Notes: generated from the sequence alone by a model not told the origin. Counted from the stretch's first letter, positions 39,073 through 49,371 are shown. The stretch is DNA of 64,000 nucleotides from CAZAFC01 sp964484675 (GCA_964484675.1 CAZAFC010000006.1:1-64000); one strand, 5' to 3'. Numbers and translations are program-made.

Positions 39073-40936
39073 CACCCTCGAGGTCCCGTATCGTTCGTCG
39101 TTCATGCTTGCGCTTTTCGCGAGCTTTTCAGTTGTGTCGTTAGCTCTTCCGTTGGCAGGATATGTGACCCTTATATTTGCAGGCGCTTTGCTATTGGCGC
39201 GGCGGAAAAACTACTCACTTATCGAAAGTCTCTTTCTGGCAATTTTGCTGCTCTTTGCTGCGACCATTGTTCTGTACTCGTTTACAACGGTCTTGAGTTT
39301 GCACATAGGAGTGAGATATGTACCAAGCTTGCTGCTCGCGCTCGGCGCCGTATGCTCCGTTCGTTGGTTCATCCGTTCCGGCGACAAACGGGGCATCGTT
39401 TCTTTGGAGTTCATTCATGATGGCGACATTGCTGCCCTCATAGCGACTATAGCCGTTTTCACAACACTTCTCATCCCCATTTTCCATATGTCGGGGCCCA
39501 AGATCGCGCAATTTTTATCTTACGGTGAAGATAATGCGTCACATTATGCGCTGACGAAATACATACACGAGCACGGTGATTTTGCATATAAGTTGAATCC
39601 GGCGCATGATGGCTTGCTCAATAGCCTGGAAATCTACCCGCAAGGCTTTCACGTTAGTGCCGCCACGTTCATAGGAATGTACCCGCGCCACACGACGCCT
39701 ACATCGTTTATGCGGCTGTATGCGCTGTTCATCACCCTCAATTACAGTGTGTTTATTTTTTGGTTTATCAAGCTTTGCATGCGCACAACTCGCGCCGCCA
39801 ACAACTCGTTGCCCCTGCAGTTTGCGCTGCTGGCACCAGTGACTTTCTTGTGCGGATTAGGGCCTTTCCTGCTGCTGCTTGACAGAGGATTTCAGCCGCA
39901 AATCTTCGCCTATAGTTTTATCGCCGCGATTATTTTCGCCTTAGACAACGCCAAAATTCGCCACGTCAAAGACGTGCAGCCAGTCATGCTGGTGCTTACG
40001 CTGACGGTGGGCATCGCTGCCAGCTGGTGGCTGCTGCTGCCCGTTCCTTTTCTGCTGCTGTGCCAGTACATCTGGTCGAATAAGCTTGCCCATGTGCCTG
40101 CTCGAACGTATGTACGGCTTTTGCCGGGAATTGCCGCGATTGGCTTTGCGATATTGTACCCGGTCGTTGTCAATATTTTGCTCAACAAGAAAAGCGACCC
40201 ACTCGATGAGCCCGGAGGCGTCGATCCGCTCCATGGCTATATATTTTGGTACCTGTTGCCGGTGGTGGTGCTTGCCGCACCGCGCATGCTCCGTACTATT
40301 AAAAAATTCTCGTATACATACGCGAGTTTGCTGATTTCTCTCGGCGTGCTCGGCGCCATCGCCTTGTACCAACTGATCACCATCGGGAGGCTTGAATACT
40401 ACTTTTATAAGTCCGTATACACTATTTTGTTCATGAGCATTGTCATATTTTTCCTGGCCGCGCACGAAGTGCTCGGGTATGTATATCGAGTGCTTGGCAA
40501 GGCAAAGCTTGTCGTGCCGATGGCCGCAATTGGGCTTTTCTTCGTCATCGCCAATCAGACCAATCTCGTATACGTTAAAGTGTATATTCACAATTGGCTT
40601 CCGAACGCCGTGCAGCCGACCGATCTCGCCATTTTATTCACGCCTGAGGCCACCACATATAATCACATTGCGTTTGTGGGCAGCTGTAATGCCGGCCGTA
40701 ATTATCTTGCCGATCGTTGGAGCGGCGCACGGCTCGAAAGTGAATCTCCGCATTTTTCAGCACTCGAAGGGGCGACCATTAAAAACCAGCCCAAGCAGAT
40801 GGCCGCACAGCTTCGCACGCTTGCCAGCACTGACAAAAAGTTATTAATAGTACAATATCCCGGCTGCACGCAAGAAATTCCAAACCTGCATCAGATCGAA
40901 TCACGGCCAAATGTCACGACCATATCCCGGCCGTAG
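39047..40936 (+). CDS. Large polytopic membrane protein, possible GT-C-type glycosyltransferase
   Basis: This 629-residue protein has about twelve membrane spans and a C-terminal outside domain of about 110 residues. An early extracytoplasmic loop has charged motifs (FLSYGEDNASHYALTKYIHEHGDF near 160-185, split here only for description) that could hold the catalytic Asp/Glu of a polyprenyl-phosphate-sugar-using transferase. A GtrA gene and a GT2 gene directly precede it, matching three-part glycosylation modules. The family is not certain and other polytopic enzymes remain possible. AT-rich codons (TTT, ATA) are more common than in the rml genes, so this part may have a different origin. Confidence 0.8.
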   Translation: MSIAKLRNNTLEVPYRSSFMLALFASFSVVSLALPLAGYVTLIFAGALLLARRKNYSLIESLFLAILLLFAATIVLYSFTTVLSLHIGVRYVPSLLLALGAVCSVRWFIRSGDKRGIVSLEFIHDGDIAALIATIAVFTTLLIPIFHMSGPKIAQFLSYGEDNASHYALTKYIHEHGDFAYKLNPAHDGLLNSLEIYPQGFHVSAATFIGMYPRHTTPTSFMRLYALFITLNYSVFIFWFIKLCMRTTRAANNSLPLQFALLAPVTFLCGLGPFLLLLDRGFQPQIFAYSFIAAIIFALDNAKIRHVKDVQPVMLVLTLTVGIAASWWLLLPVPFLLLCQYIWSNKLAHVPARTYVRLLPGIAAIGFAILYPVVVNILLNKKSDPLDEPGGVDPLHGYIFWYLLPVVVLAAPRMLRTIKKFSYTYASLLISLGVLGAIALYQLITIGRLEYYFYKSVYTILFMSIVIFFLAAHEVLGYVYRVLGKAKLVVPMAAIGLFFVIANQTNLVYVKVYIHNWLPNAVQPTDLAILFTPEATTYNHIAFVGSCNAGRNYLADRWSGARLESESPHFSALEGATIKNQPKQMAAQLRTLASTDKKLLIVQYPGCTQEIPNLHQIESRPNVTTISRP

Positions 40937-40957
40937 CGGGTTTGGTGGGACACGCGG

Positions 40958-40974
40958 AAGCGTGTTATCATAAC
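40958..40974 (+). terminator. Short hairpin after the polytopic membrane protein
   Basis: ACACGC/GCGTGT with a GGAA tetraloop, followed by TATCATAA. It could end the rml-containing operon, though the U-tract is poor. Confidence 0.4.
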
Positions 40975-41010
40975 CTTTACGTTCCCTAGGCATAAGGGTA
41001 TGCTACATAT

Positions 41011-42678
41011 ATGGCAAAGAAACAAATAGTACTCGCAATAAATCTAAAAAAATATGGCATACGCCTGTCGCTTCTCGTTTTGTCTCTGTCGTTATGTGGC
41101 GGTAGCTGGCTGGGAAATGTTGCGCGAGTAGATGCTACGAGCTTTGCGCCCAATCGCATCATCGACAATGGCGTGTTCGACAATAGCCATACCATGGACG
41201 GTTCAGCAATTGATGCATTTTTAAACACGTTTCCAAGTAGCTGCCTGAGCACCAATAACGGCTTCTCAGCTGTTGCGCCTACCGGCTATTCGCCATCGGG
41301 AGGCTTTACCTATGGTGGACTCGTGAGCGGCGGAGCCGTTATTGCCGCCGCAGCCGCCGCTTACGACATCAACCCTCAGGTGCTCTTAACTACACTACAA
41401 AAAGAGCAAAGCCTCGTCACGGGCGGCGCTGGCTGCAGCACACTGGCGTACAGCGGCGCAACAGGCTATGGCTGCCCTGACGGCGGCACGACGTACAGCT
41501 ACTCGGGAGTCAATCTCTATGCCCGAAATGGCGTGCCAGTCACCTCTGTAAGCGGCACTTGCGTAAACACGCAAGCCAAAGTGGGCTTTTCACAGCAACT
41601 CATACATACGGCATGGCTGCTAAAATTTGGCGAACAGCGCTCGATGGGCAATTTAAACTGGGCGATTATCCGCGGCAGCTGGAACAACTCAGACGACCCA
41701 CAGAGCTGTTACGGCGGGCCAATGACGCAAGGAACATTTGCCGTGTGCCCAAGCGGCAGTACTGCCTATTATGACGGCTACCAGACGATCGACGGCACGG
41801 CCGTTCACATGGACACCGGCGCCACCGCATCATTGTATTGGTACACGCCGCATTTCCATGGAAATCAAGTCTTTTTCGATACGTTTGTTTCCTGGTTCGG
41901 CTTGCCGTACGCCAACGACACCAATTCGCCCCACCCCAACGGCACACTTATTTCGGAGAGCGGCCGAGTCTATCTGTTAAATAACGGGGCGAGAGATTAC
42001 ATAACCAACGCTGCCGTCTTTGCCAGCTACCATTACCCATGGTCGTGGGTTAAGGCCGCCACCTCGGGCGATGTGGGGCTGCCGACAGGGCCGGATATCA
42101 ATACCTTGTCACCCGGCAGTGTCTTTACGGCGCCAGGCTACCCAGTATTTGTCATGGATTATGACACGGACGGCGTCTTAAAAAAGCAGCACATCTCCCT
42201 GCAAGCATTTAACGCGCTCGGCTACACCTGGAGTGATGTGATGCAGCTTTCGGATGACCAAGTTCCGGTCGCTACGTTTGCTAGCACGCTCTACGGAGCC
42301 GCACATCCTGCCGGCGCGCTCGTAGCGAGCAACTCGAGAGTCTATCTTGTCACGCAAAACGCGCTCGAATATGTAAGCCCGCTCGCGTTCGGCAGCTACA
42401 ATTATGGCTGGCCAAATGTGAAGCCCGCAACCAGCGCCGACATGTCCGCGCCAATAGGCACAAATCTGGCCATTCGCCAAGGTGCTATGGTGCTGGCAAA
42501 CGGCAATATTTACGACGTTGACTACAATGGCGGCGTCGATCCGGCATCGGCCATGAAGCGACCTATCGGGCCGTGGGAGTGCTACGCCAATCAAATGCAC
42601 TATTCAAGTAGCGATTGGTTCACATACGACACCGGCTCGCTGCCCGCCACCATGGGACCAAATATTACGTGCGATTAA
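41011..42678 (+). CDS. Secreted protein with lytic-transglycosylase-like domain and surface repeats
   Basis: This 555-residue protein has a signal peptide or anchor near residues 16-36, then a region with YDINPQVLLTTLQKEQSLV near 118-136. In lysozyme-like goose/transglycosylase folds this arrangement carries the catalytic Glu (E132). Cys pairs follow. Two copies of a surface repeat lie near 317-395 and 440-520 (GRVYLLNNGARDYIT and SRVYLVTQNALEYVS). It probably cleaves or binds peptidoglycan, its own or that of a host cell. TTTACG-17-TATGCT with the -10 ending six bases before the ATG makes it leaderless. Confidence 0.82.
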   Translation: MAKKQIVLAINLKKYGIRLSLLVLSLSLCGGSWLGNVARVDATSFAPNRIIDNGVFDNSHTMDGSAIDAFLNTFPSSCLSTNNGFSAVAPTGYSPSGGFTYGGLVSGGAVIAAAAAAYDINPQVLLTTLQKEQSLVTGGAGCSTLAYSGATGYGCPDGGTTYSYSGVNLYARNGVPVTSVSGTCVNTQAKVGFSQQLIHTAWLLKFGEQRSMGNLNWAIIRGSWNNSDDPQSCYGGPMTQGTFAVCPSGSTAYYDGYQTIDGTAVHMDTGATASLYWYTPHFHGNQVFFDTFVSWFGLPYANDTNSPHPNGTLISESGRVYLLNNGARDYITNAAVFASYHYPWSWVKAATSGDVGLPTGPDINTLSPGSVFTAPGYPVFVMDYDTDGVLKKQHISLQAFNALGYTWSDVMQLSDDQVPVATFASTLYGAAHPAGALVASNSRVYLVTQNALEYVSPLAFGSYNYGWPNVKPATSADMSAPIGTNLAIRQGAMVLANGNIYDVDYNGGVDPASAMKRPIGPWECYANQMHYSSSDWFTYDTGSLPATMGPNITCD

Positions 42679-42698
42679 CAGATAGAGACTACGGGAAT

Positions 42699-44057
42699 AT
42701 GAAAAACATTTTGATCATTTCGCACGATAAAGTCGGCACTCAGATGGCCGGCCCGGGTATTCGCTATCATTATATGTCTGAGGTTTTGTCGGAGCATTTC
42801 AACGTGACGCTCGGATTTTTTGGGCCCGAAAATGTGCCGGACGACGCGTTTCGGCACTCGTATGACGTACAACACATCGACGTCCATCATTTTGAAGAAG
42901 CGTTCAGCAAAGCCGACGCCGTGATTGCGCTTTGGCTGAGCGATGCGCAAATCGACTATTGCAACTCGCATCAAAAGCTGGTGATCTTTGATATTTACGC
43001 GCCAGTGCCGGTCGAAAATCTGGCTGTCGACGTATTTTCGGGCAAGCAGGTTGGCGATGCAAATGATTTTCGAGCGATGTCAGAAATCAACGACTACCGT
43101 AAATTCCTCGAGAATGGCGATGCCTTTTTGTACTCCAATCGCCGCCAGCTCGACTATTGGCTCGGCTTCGCGTTCGGCGCCGGGCAAGTGTCGCCGACCA
43201 CGTTCGTGCAGCGCAATGTGTTCGAACAATTCATTCCGGCCGCCATGGGCGTCGATACCACCACCTCGCTCAAGCCGGGCAAGCCACTTTACAAAGGCGT
43301 CCTCAAGGGCGTGGCCAAAGACGACATCGTGATGATCTGGAACGGCGGCATTTACGACTGGTACGACGGCGTTACGCTCGTTGAGGCAATGCAGCTCGTC
43401 TGGAAGAAAAATCCGCGCATCAAGCTCATCTTCCCGGGCACCGCGCACCCGACAGCCGGCATGCGTAAGTGGCACGAAACGACTGCCACCATCGAGCGCG
43501 CGCAGGAGCTGAAGCTCATCGGCAAAAACATCTTCTTCTTTGAATCGTGGATTCCGTACCACGAGCGCATTAACTTTTTGACAGAGGCAGACATTGGCAT
43601 TTATACGCACAAAATGTCGATTGAGACGGAATTTTCGCACCGCACACGCGTGCTCGACCACATTCTTGCTGCGTTGCCCACGATCGCCACCCGCGGCGAT
43701 TATTTTGCCGACCTCACCGAGCAGCATGGCCTCGGCACCACCGTGCCGCCGTACAATCCGAAGGCGCTGGCCGATGCGATTGTTGAGCAAAGCAAGCCCG
43801 CCAATTTGGCCCAAGCCCGCAAACATATGCAAGCACTGCGGCCGCAATACGACTGGCACGCCACGCTCGCGCCTTTAGTTGAATATCTCAAGTCGGAGCC
43901 GCATAAGCAACCACGTGTCAGCCCGCTCCATGCCAAAAGCACGCCGCTCCGCAGCAAGCGCTTCGGCACCGTCAAACGATTCACGCCAAAGATTGTCAAA
44001 AAGATCATACTCAAAACCATGCCCGCAGGAATCAAAGCGCGCTTGCTTGGCAAGTAG
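42699..44057 (+). CDS. Glycosyltransferase family 4
   Basis: This 452-residue GT-B enzyme starts MKNILIISHDKVGTQMAGPG, an opening shared by glycan GT4 proteins. Its nucleotide-binding half includes IVMIWNGGIYDWYDG near 210 and FFFESWIPYHERINFLTEADIG near 270. The basic C-terminus (KRFTPKIVKKIILK) could bind the membrane surface. I reject a longer in-frame start at 42615 because it overlaps the upstream gene. Confidence 0.88.
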   Translation: MKNILIISHDKVGTQMAGPGIRYHYMSEVLSEHFNVTLGFFGPENVPDDAFRHSYDVQHIDVHHFEEAFSKADAVIALWLSDAQIDYCNSHQKLVIFDIYAPVPVENLAVDVFSGKQVGDANDFRAMSEINDYRKFLENGDAFLYSNRRQLDYWLGFAFGAGQVSPTTFVQRNVFEQFIPAAMGVDTTTSLKPGKPLYKGVLKGVAKDDIVMIWNGGIYDWYDGVTLVEAMQLVWKKNPRIKLIFPGTAHPTAGMRKWHETTATIERAQELKLIGKNIFFFESWIPYHERINFLTEADIGIYTHKMSIETEFSHRTRVLDHILAALPTIATRGDYFADLTEQHGLGTTVPPYNPKALADAIVEQSKPANLAQARKHMQALRPQYDWHATLAPLVEYLKSEPHKQPRVSPLHAKSTPLRSKRFGTVKRFTPKIVKKIILKTMPAGIKARLLGK

Positions 44058-44107
44058 CCGCTCTTGATGCTTTACGCTTATATTTTACCTGTTATACTGG
44101 AAAGGTT

Positions 44108-44743
44108 ATGAGCACTCCGTACAACAAAAATCTCAAAATGAAGCAACAAAAGCACGGCTCACGGCGCAAGCGCTGGGTGCTCGCAGTGGCCGCGGTCATC
44201 ATTTTGGCGACTGGCGGTTGCCTTGTCTTTCGACACTATCACCACAAGAAGATCATTGCTGTCACGGCAAGCCAAGACACCAAGGGCGAAGGCACCACGG
44301 CAACAACCCCGTCGAATACGACCGGCAACGCTGGTGGCACCACGAACTCATCATCAACATCATCTAACACCTCGGGCAGCCAGCCCGGCGACAATAAGGC
44401 AAACAGCGGTGGCACCACCCCAGCGCCCACCGCGAAGCTCATTACGCCAACTGGTGATTTTGTCAGCGCTCATCACCTGAGCGCGAGTGGTAGTCCGGCT
44501 CCAATTAATTCAACCTGCACGACAACCCCCGGCGCAACCTGCCAGATCATCTTTACCAAAGATGGCGTCACCAAGAGCTTGCCAGCACAAATTACCGACC
44601 GCGGTGGTTCAACCTATTGGAACGGCTGGAAACTGCAAGATTACGGCCTGACCGCTGGCGAATGGCACATTCAAGCCAAAGCAACGCTTGGCTCCCAAGT
44701 GGCGACAGCCGATGACGCCATGGCATTAGACGTACAGCCGTAG
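44108..44743 (+). CDS. Single-span anchored protein with Thr/Asn/Gly linker
   Basis: This 211-residue protein has a basic N-terminus, one span near 23-42, a Thr/Ser/Asn/Gly linker to about 115, and a small outside domain. The domain has two Cys (NSTCTTTPGATC) and beta-strand signatures ending QVATADDAMALDVQP, resembling an Ig-like fold. The function is unknown, and it could be a surface display protein. TATACT ends nine bases before the ATG. Confidence 0.78.
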   Translation: MSTPYNKNLKMKQQKHGSRRKRWVLAVAAVIILATGGCLVFRHYHHKKIIAVTASQDTKGEGTTATTPSNTTGNAGGTTNSSSTSSNTSGSQPGDNKANSGGTTPAPTAKLITPTGDFVSAHHLSASGSPAPINSTCTTTPGATCQIIFTKDGVTKSLPAQITDRGGSTYWNGWKLQDYGLTAGEWHIQAKATLGSQVATADDAMALDVQP

Positions 44744-44835
44744 CAGAAGCATCCTGCACGAGCGTCGCGCTCCATGCCGCATAGCGTACCATCCGCGATT
44801 TAATGCTAGAATAATGGGGTAATCTGTTGGAGCGC

Positions 44836-47445
44836 ATGAAACACACCACGAATCACCCCTTAGTTAGTATCGTTATCGTCAACTGGAACGGCATCGAGGA
44901 CACCAAAATCTGCCTGGAGCATACGCGCAAGCAGACCTATCCAAACATCGAGATTATTGTCGTAGATAATGGCTCACACGACGACTCGCTGCAATCCTTG
45001 CGCAAGCAAAAAGACATTGTGCTCGTCGAAAATGCCAAAAATCTGGGCTTCACTGGCGGGCACATCGCCGGCTACGAAGCCTCGCGCGGCGAGTACATCT
45101 TGCTCATGAACAACGACGCTGTGATGGACCCCCGATGGGTTGAACTGGCCATGAGTTACTTGCAGTCGCACGAACTGGTCGGCGCGCTCGGCGGCCGCGC
45201 TTACTCGTGGAACGACGACAATCCGCTGCTGGATACGTCCAATCACTTTTACGGCTACCAGAACATCAACCCGATCAGCGCTGAAGGCATTTTCACGCAA
45301 TCCGACGAAGGCGTACCACGCGAAGTTAACAATGTTTCCGGCTCGTGCGTCATGGTGCCGCGGCATGTCATCGAGCACGTCGGCTATTTGCATGATCCAT
45401 TTTTTGCTTACTACGAGGAGTCCGATCTTTTCGCGCGGATGAAGCGGGCGGGCTACAAGATTGTCTACCATCCCGAGCTGGCCATCTGGCATGCCAATGG
45501 CAAAACCGCTCAGCGCAAAGGCTCGACTTTCTCGTACTACATGATGATGCGCAACCGTTTTCTCTTTGCGGTGCGCAATTTCGATGATTGGTCGCTCAGG
45601 CGTTTTCTGAAGTTTTACCTCAAGTCCGGTGTGATGTCCAGCGCTCGTGCGCTCGTGCGCGGCAAAAAAGCACCCTTCGAACAAGCGTATGCCAAAGCCT
45701 TTCGCTACAATCTGGCGCACGGCTGGCGCGCATTTGCCGATCGGCGCGCACTTGCCAAGCAGCTTGGCTCGGCCGTCAATTATAATGAGCGTATCACCCG
45801 CGAGCAAACAGGCGTCAGCATCGTTGTAGCCTGCGATACCAAGGCGACAATCGACACCTGCGTGCAGTTGGCGCAAGCTATCTCGCCGCACGATGAAATT
45901 GTCATGGTCGTGCGCGACCGCAAGCTCGTGAGCCACGCCAAAACATATGCTGGCATCGACACGCACTCCTTGCGGCTTTGCATCGACCAGGGATTTTTCA
46001 AGGCGTCAAGCCAAAATCTCGGCATTGCTTGCGCCCGATCTGATTGGATTTTGCTCGTTCAAGAAAGTGAGCTTACCAACGAACCGCTGCTCGAAAGCCT
46101 TTGTGGTGCCATATACCGGGCTAAGCAACACGGCAAACGGCTCGTCTATAGCGCCGAAACGCCGCTCGCGAACACTGCCGACGCCCGAACGCTTGCCTGC
46201 GCACCGGCGCTGCTGGCTCAGCGTTCGCTGCTTGTAGAAGCTGGTGGCGTGCTACATGAGCTTTCGGAGTCGAATGCTTACCGCGCGCTCCTTGCCTACG
46301 GCGCCATCGCCGGTTCAACGCTGAGCGTTCCGTTGCTTGGCGACGCAGACATGCTGCCGCCGTACGATAAACACGCCGGCGTGACTTTTCATGCGCTTGT
46401 CGCGCGAATGGGGAGTGCCCATAACGAAGCGCTCGTGCGTGGCAAAAAGGCCGGCCCGATCGATCGTTTTGCCGCCCGGCACTATCGATTTTTCCAGGCG
46501 CGCAACCTCGCCGCCTGGCTGTTCTCGCCGCATATTTCGTTGTATCTCAAGCTTGCCCGCATCAAGAATCTTGTACTGTTTACCGTGAAGTTCCAGCGCG
46601 CCAAACTTGCGACCGAGCTCAAACACATTCGCAACGAGCTCCAGCGCACACGCCATGCCGCGGTCGACCTCCAAGCGCGCAAAAAGCTTGAAAATCAGCG
46701 ACTCAAACATCTGCAAGCGCATCCCTTGGACATAACTGTTTTCATCATCACCCGCGATCGCCTGGAAACACTCCAGCAGTTACTGGCGTGGCTCAAAAAG
46801 CAAGGCTTGCGGCGCATTGTTTTTATCGATAACGATTCGGCCTTGCCACCGCTGGTCGATTTTCTCAACACAACCGATTTCCAAGTGCTCGAGACAGGGC
46901 GTAATGTCGGCCACACCGTGGCGTGGTCCGCAGGCATTATCAAGCTCCTGCTGCCGGATGACTTTTACATTGTGACCGATCCGGATATCATCCCCATTGA
47001 TGATTGCCCGGATGACGTGCTGCGGCATTTTCTGGCCATTCACAAGAAATACCCCTCATACCATAAAGTCGGCTTTGGGCTGCGGATTGACGACTTGCCC
47101 GACCATTACCCGCTCAAAGAAACAGTTATCGAGTGGGAAAACCAGTTCTGGAAGCAGCGGCTCGAGGCCCCGGCAGGCGAGCACAAAGACGCCGAACTTT
47201 TCGAGGCGGCCATCGACACCACATTCGCCCTCTACAAACCATTCACCTACAACTACATACTGCACCCAAGCATTCGCACCGGCTATCCCTACGTTGCCAG
47301 CCACTTGCCGTGGTATCAGCACCCTGCACAGGTGAGCGCCGAGGAAAAATATTACCGGTTGCGTGCTGACGGCAACGTAACCTCGTGGAATGCCGAAAAA
47401 GTTGCCGACAGATACGCCAAAGAAATGAGCCGCAAGAAAAAATAA
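44836..47445 (+). CDS. Triple-domain GT2 glycosyltransferase
   Basis: This 869-residue protein contains three GT2-like units. The first (about 1-270) is complete, with SIVIVNWNGIEDT and LLMNNDAVMDPRW. The second (about 305-535) has the fold pattern (GVSIVVACDTKATID) but lacks an acidic DxD site, so it is probably inactive. The third (about 631-869) opens ITVFIITRDRLETL and has IVTDPDIIP. LVRGKKA occurs at the end of both of the first two units, suggesting an internal duplication. GGAG precedes the ATG at 44836, which I prefer to the TTG at 44827. Confidence 0.88.
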   Translation: MKHTTNHPLVSIVIVNWNGIEDTKICLEHTRKQTYPNIEIIVVDNGSHDDSLQSLRKQKDIVLVENAKNLGFTGGHIAGYEASRGEYILLMNNDAVMDPRWVELAMSYLQSHELVGALGGRAYSWNDDNPLLDTSNHFYGYQNINPISAEGIFTQSDEGVPREVNNVSGSCVMVPRHVIEHVGYLHDPFFAYYEESDLFARMKRAGYKIVYHPELAIWHANGKTAQRKGSTFSYYMMMRNRFLFAVRNFDDWSLRRFLKFYLKSGVMSSARALVRGKKAPFEQAYAKAFRYNLAHGWRAFADRRALAKQLGSAVNYNERITREQTGVSIVVACDTKATIDTCVQLAQAISPHDEIVMVVRDRKLVSHAKTYAGIDTHSLRLCIDQGFFKASSQNLGIACARSDWILLVQESELTNEPLLESLCGAIYRAKQHGKRLVYSAETPLANTADARTLACAPALLAQRSLLVEAGGVLHELSESNAYRALLAYGAIAGSTLSVPLLGDADMLPPYDKHAGVTFHALVARMGSAHNEALVRGKKAGPIDRFAARHYRFFQARNLAAWLFSPHISLYLKLARIKNLVLFTVKFQRAKLATELKHIRNELQRTRHAAVDLQARKKLENQRLKHLQAHPLDITVFIITRDRLETLQQLLAWLKKQGLRRIVFIDNDSALPPLVDFLNTTDFQVLETGRNVGHTVAWSAGIIKLLLPDDFYIVTDPDIIPIDDCPDDVLRHFLAIHKKYPSYHKVGFGLRIDDLPDHYPLKETVIEWENQFWKQRLEAPAGEHKDAELFEAAIDTTFALYKPFTYNYILHPSIRTGYPYVASHLPWYQHPAQVSAEEKYYRLRADGNVTSWNAEKVADRYAKEMSRKKK

Positions 47446-47526
47446 TCACAGATGTTGCCTGGGAAGTTTGCGCACGAGTCAGCTCGCGCGCGTTCACTAG
47501 CCACTCAGCTCTCGACTATCAGATGC

Positions 47527-48639
47527 CTAAACCTGCGACTTGCCGAGCAGCCGAGCCAGCGAGTTTCGCGATTTCCAGATACGCGAGGCGCGAATAGCCT
47601 GCAGGAGTCGCTCGGCGGTAAGTGCGCGCTGCGTCAGTTCTTCGAGCGACGCCTGAGCAGCCTGCGCGTCTCGCTCTAGCTGCCATTGTTTTGCAAGCAG
47701 CTCAGCTCGTTCTTGCATAGCTTGCTGGATAAAAAGAGCTGTTGCATCTGGAACCTGCTCGATGCAATCTTGCAAAAATCCGTCTTCTTGGACTTCAATT
47801 TCGCGAAACGCCTCAAAAAGCTGCCTCAATTTCTCGAGTATCGAGGCCCGTGCCTCAGCCGAAACCCCGTCAAATCGCAGCATCTGCATGTACAATTTCA
47901 CATGCGCCACGCCATATTTTCGCCAAATCGCGTTCACGTCTTTGTCCGCGTTCCACCATATGCCGCCCGGATGCCGCCGATACACCGCCATTGTGCGATT
48001 GATAAATCCTATCTTGCCAGTCGCGGCATGCAAGAGGTGCAAATACCAATCGCCGGGCGCAATGCCACGCGGATATATGTCCTTGATGCTGGCGCCAGTG
48101 AACCGCCAGCGGTACATCACGGAATTCGTCTGGATGAAATTGCCGAGCAATAAATCGTTCAAGCCAAGCGTAGTCTTGTGGTGACGCTGGGCGGGCGACG
48201 GAAACGTCTCAGCCGGTCTTGAACCATCCTCATACACGACTTCCACCGGATGAAAACACAATGCAAAGTCCGGGTGCGACTCCAAAAAATCCACTTGGCG
48301 CTGAAGCTTCGTCGGATCGGTAAGGTAGTCGTCGCCCTCGGCATACAATACATATTTGGTTTTGGGATAATCGATCAGATCGAGCCAATTACTCTCCGGT
48401 CCAACGTTTTTTTCCTGCAAAATCAGGTGGATGAGCTCAGGGTAGCGACGCTTGTATGCGCGCAAAATCTCCGGCGTGCGGTCGGTGGAGCAGTCATCGG
48501 CGATCACCAACTGCCAGGCAAAATCCGCCCGCTGCGCCAAGAAGCTATCAATCGCCTGCGCGATATACTTCTCATGATTGTAGGTTATGATGCAGACGGT
48601 CAGCAACGGACCGCCTGCGCGCGCGCTAGCCTTTTTCAC
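47527..48639 (-). CDS. Glycosyltransferase family 2 with coiled-coil tail
   Basis: This 370-residue protein has a GT2 domain (LTVCIITYNHEKYIAQAID near 13, LVIADDCSTDRT near 44, acidic site YAEGDDYLTD near 98). A long helical, Glu/Gln/Leu-rich tail from about 275 is likely coiled coil, and LLAKQWQLERDAQ is its centre. Coiled-coil tails in such enzymes can mediate complexes with chain-length regulators. It is the last gene of a long minus-strand block (47527-58765) and overlaps the methyltransferase by 14 bases. Confidence 0.9.
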   Translation of the reverse strand: MKKASARAGGPLLTVCIITYNHEKYIAQAIDSFLAQRADFAWQLVIADDCSTDRTPEILRAYKRRYPELIHLILQEKNVGPESNWLDLIDYPKTKYVLYAEGDDYLTDPTKLQRQVDFLESHPDFALCFHPVEVVYEDGSRPAETFPSPAQRHHKTTLGLNDLLLGNFIQTNSVMYRWRFTGASIKDIYPRGIAPGDWYLHLLHAATGKIGFINRTMAVYRRHPGGIWWNADKDVNAIWRKYGVAHVKLYMQMLRFDGVSAEARASILEKLRQLFEAFREIEVQEDGFLQDCIEQVPDATALFIQQAMQERAELLAKQWQLERDAQAAQASLEELTQRALTAERLLQAIRASRIWKSRNSLARLLGKSQV

Positions 48640-49369
48640 ACAACAGGAAGATGCTGGCGGTTAGATCGGGGTAAAGCTGTCCCAGCGCGTAGCACCCTTC
48701 GAGATATTCTGGCGAGATAATGTCGCCAGCCTGCAAAATCTTGTCCCACTGGAAGTTGGCGAGCGCTTTGAAGAAAATGCCCGAGCGGTAGACAACCTTG
48801 AGACCAGCCGCCACCGCATCGCGCTCCAGCGTGTCGAGCGTGTAGGTGATCACATGGCCGTGAGCTTTTTCTCCTTCGGTAATCGCAGTGTTATGGCTGA
48901 TGAGCCCCATTTTGACGGCGATCTGGCGCGACGGCGCATTGGCATTTGGCACCACCAGGAAGAAACGGCCGCCATCGGACAACCACTCATCGTTAATGCG
49001 CTTCATCACCTTAATGGGATCGTCGAGATGCTCAAGTGTGTGCGTCATGACGATGTTGTCGTACTTTTTTGGCAACTCCACGTCTTCGAACATAGAGGTG
49101 AAGAACGTCACTTTGTCGCCGACAAGTTCCTTGGCTTCCGCCACCGCAACGTCAGAAGCTTCCACGCAGGTGATGTCATCCGAGAACGGCATCAGGCGCT
49201 TGGTCACGGCACCCTTAAAGCTACCAAGCTCAAGCAAGCTGCCCTTCACCAAAAACGGCTCAAACGACTTCACCATGTACGGATGCATCACATCATAGTC
49301 GAAGCCGTAGGCGTATTTGCGCGCCGCGTTATCCGTAAACTCTTCGTTGTAATCTCGCTGATTTCCCAT
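48626..49369 (-). CDS. Class I SAM-dependent methyltransferase
   Basis: This 247-residue enzyme has the SAM-binding glycine motif LLELGSFKGAVTKRL near residue 41, the acidic strand ITCVEASD near 63 and THTLEHLDDPIKVM near 108. Methyltransferases at this place in O-glycan loci often cap or decorate sugars. It starts two bases after the preceding gene's stop, within the operon. The acceptor is unknown. Confidence 0.9.
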   Translation of the reverse strand: MGNQRDYNEEFTDNAARKYAYGFDYDVMHPYMVKSFEPFLVKGSLLELGSFKGAVTKRLMPFSDDITCVEASDVAVAEAKELVGDKVTFFTSMFEDVELPKKYDNIVMTHTLEHLDDPIKVMKRINDEWLSDGGRFFLVVPNANAPSRQIAVKMGLISHNTAITEGEKAHGHVITYTLDTLERDAVAAGLKVVYRSGIFFKALANFQWDKILQAGDIISPEYLEGCYALGQLYPDLTASIFLLCEKG

Positions 49370-49371
49370 AA

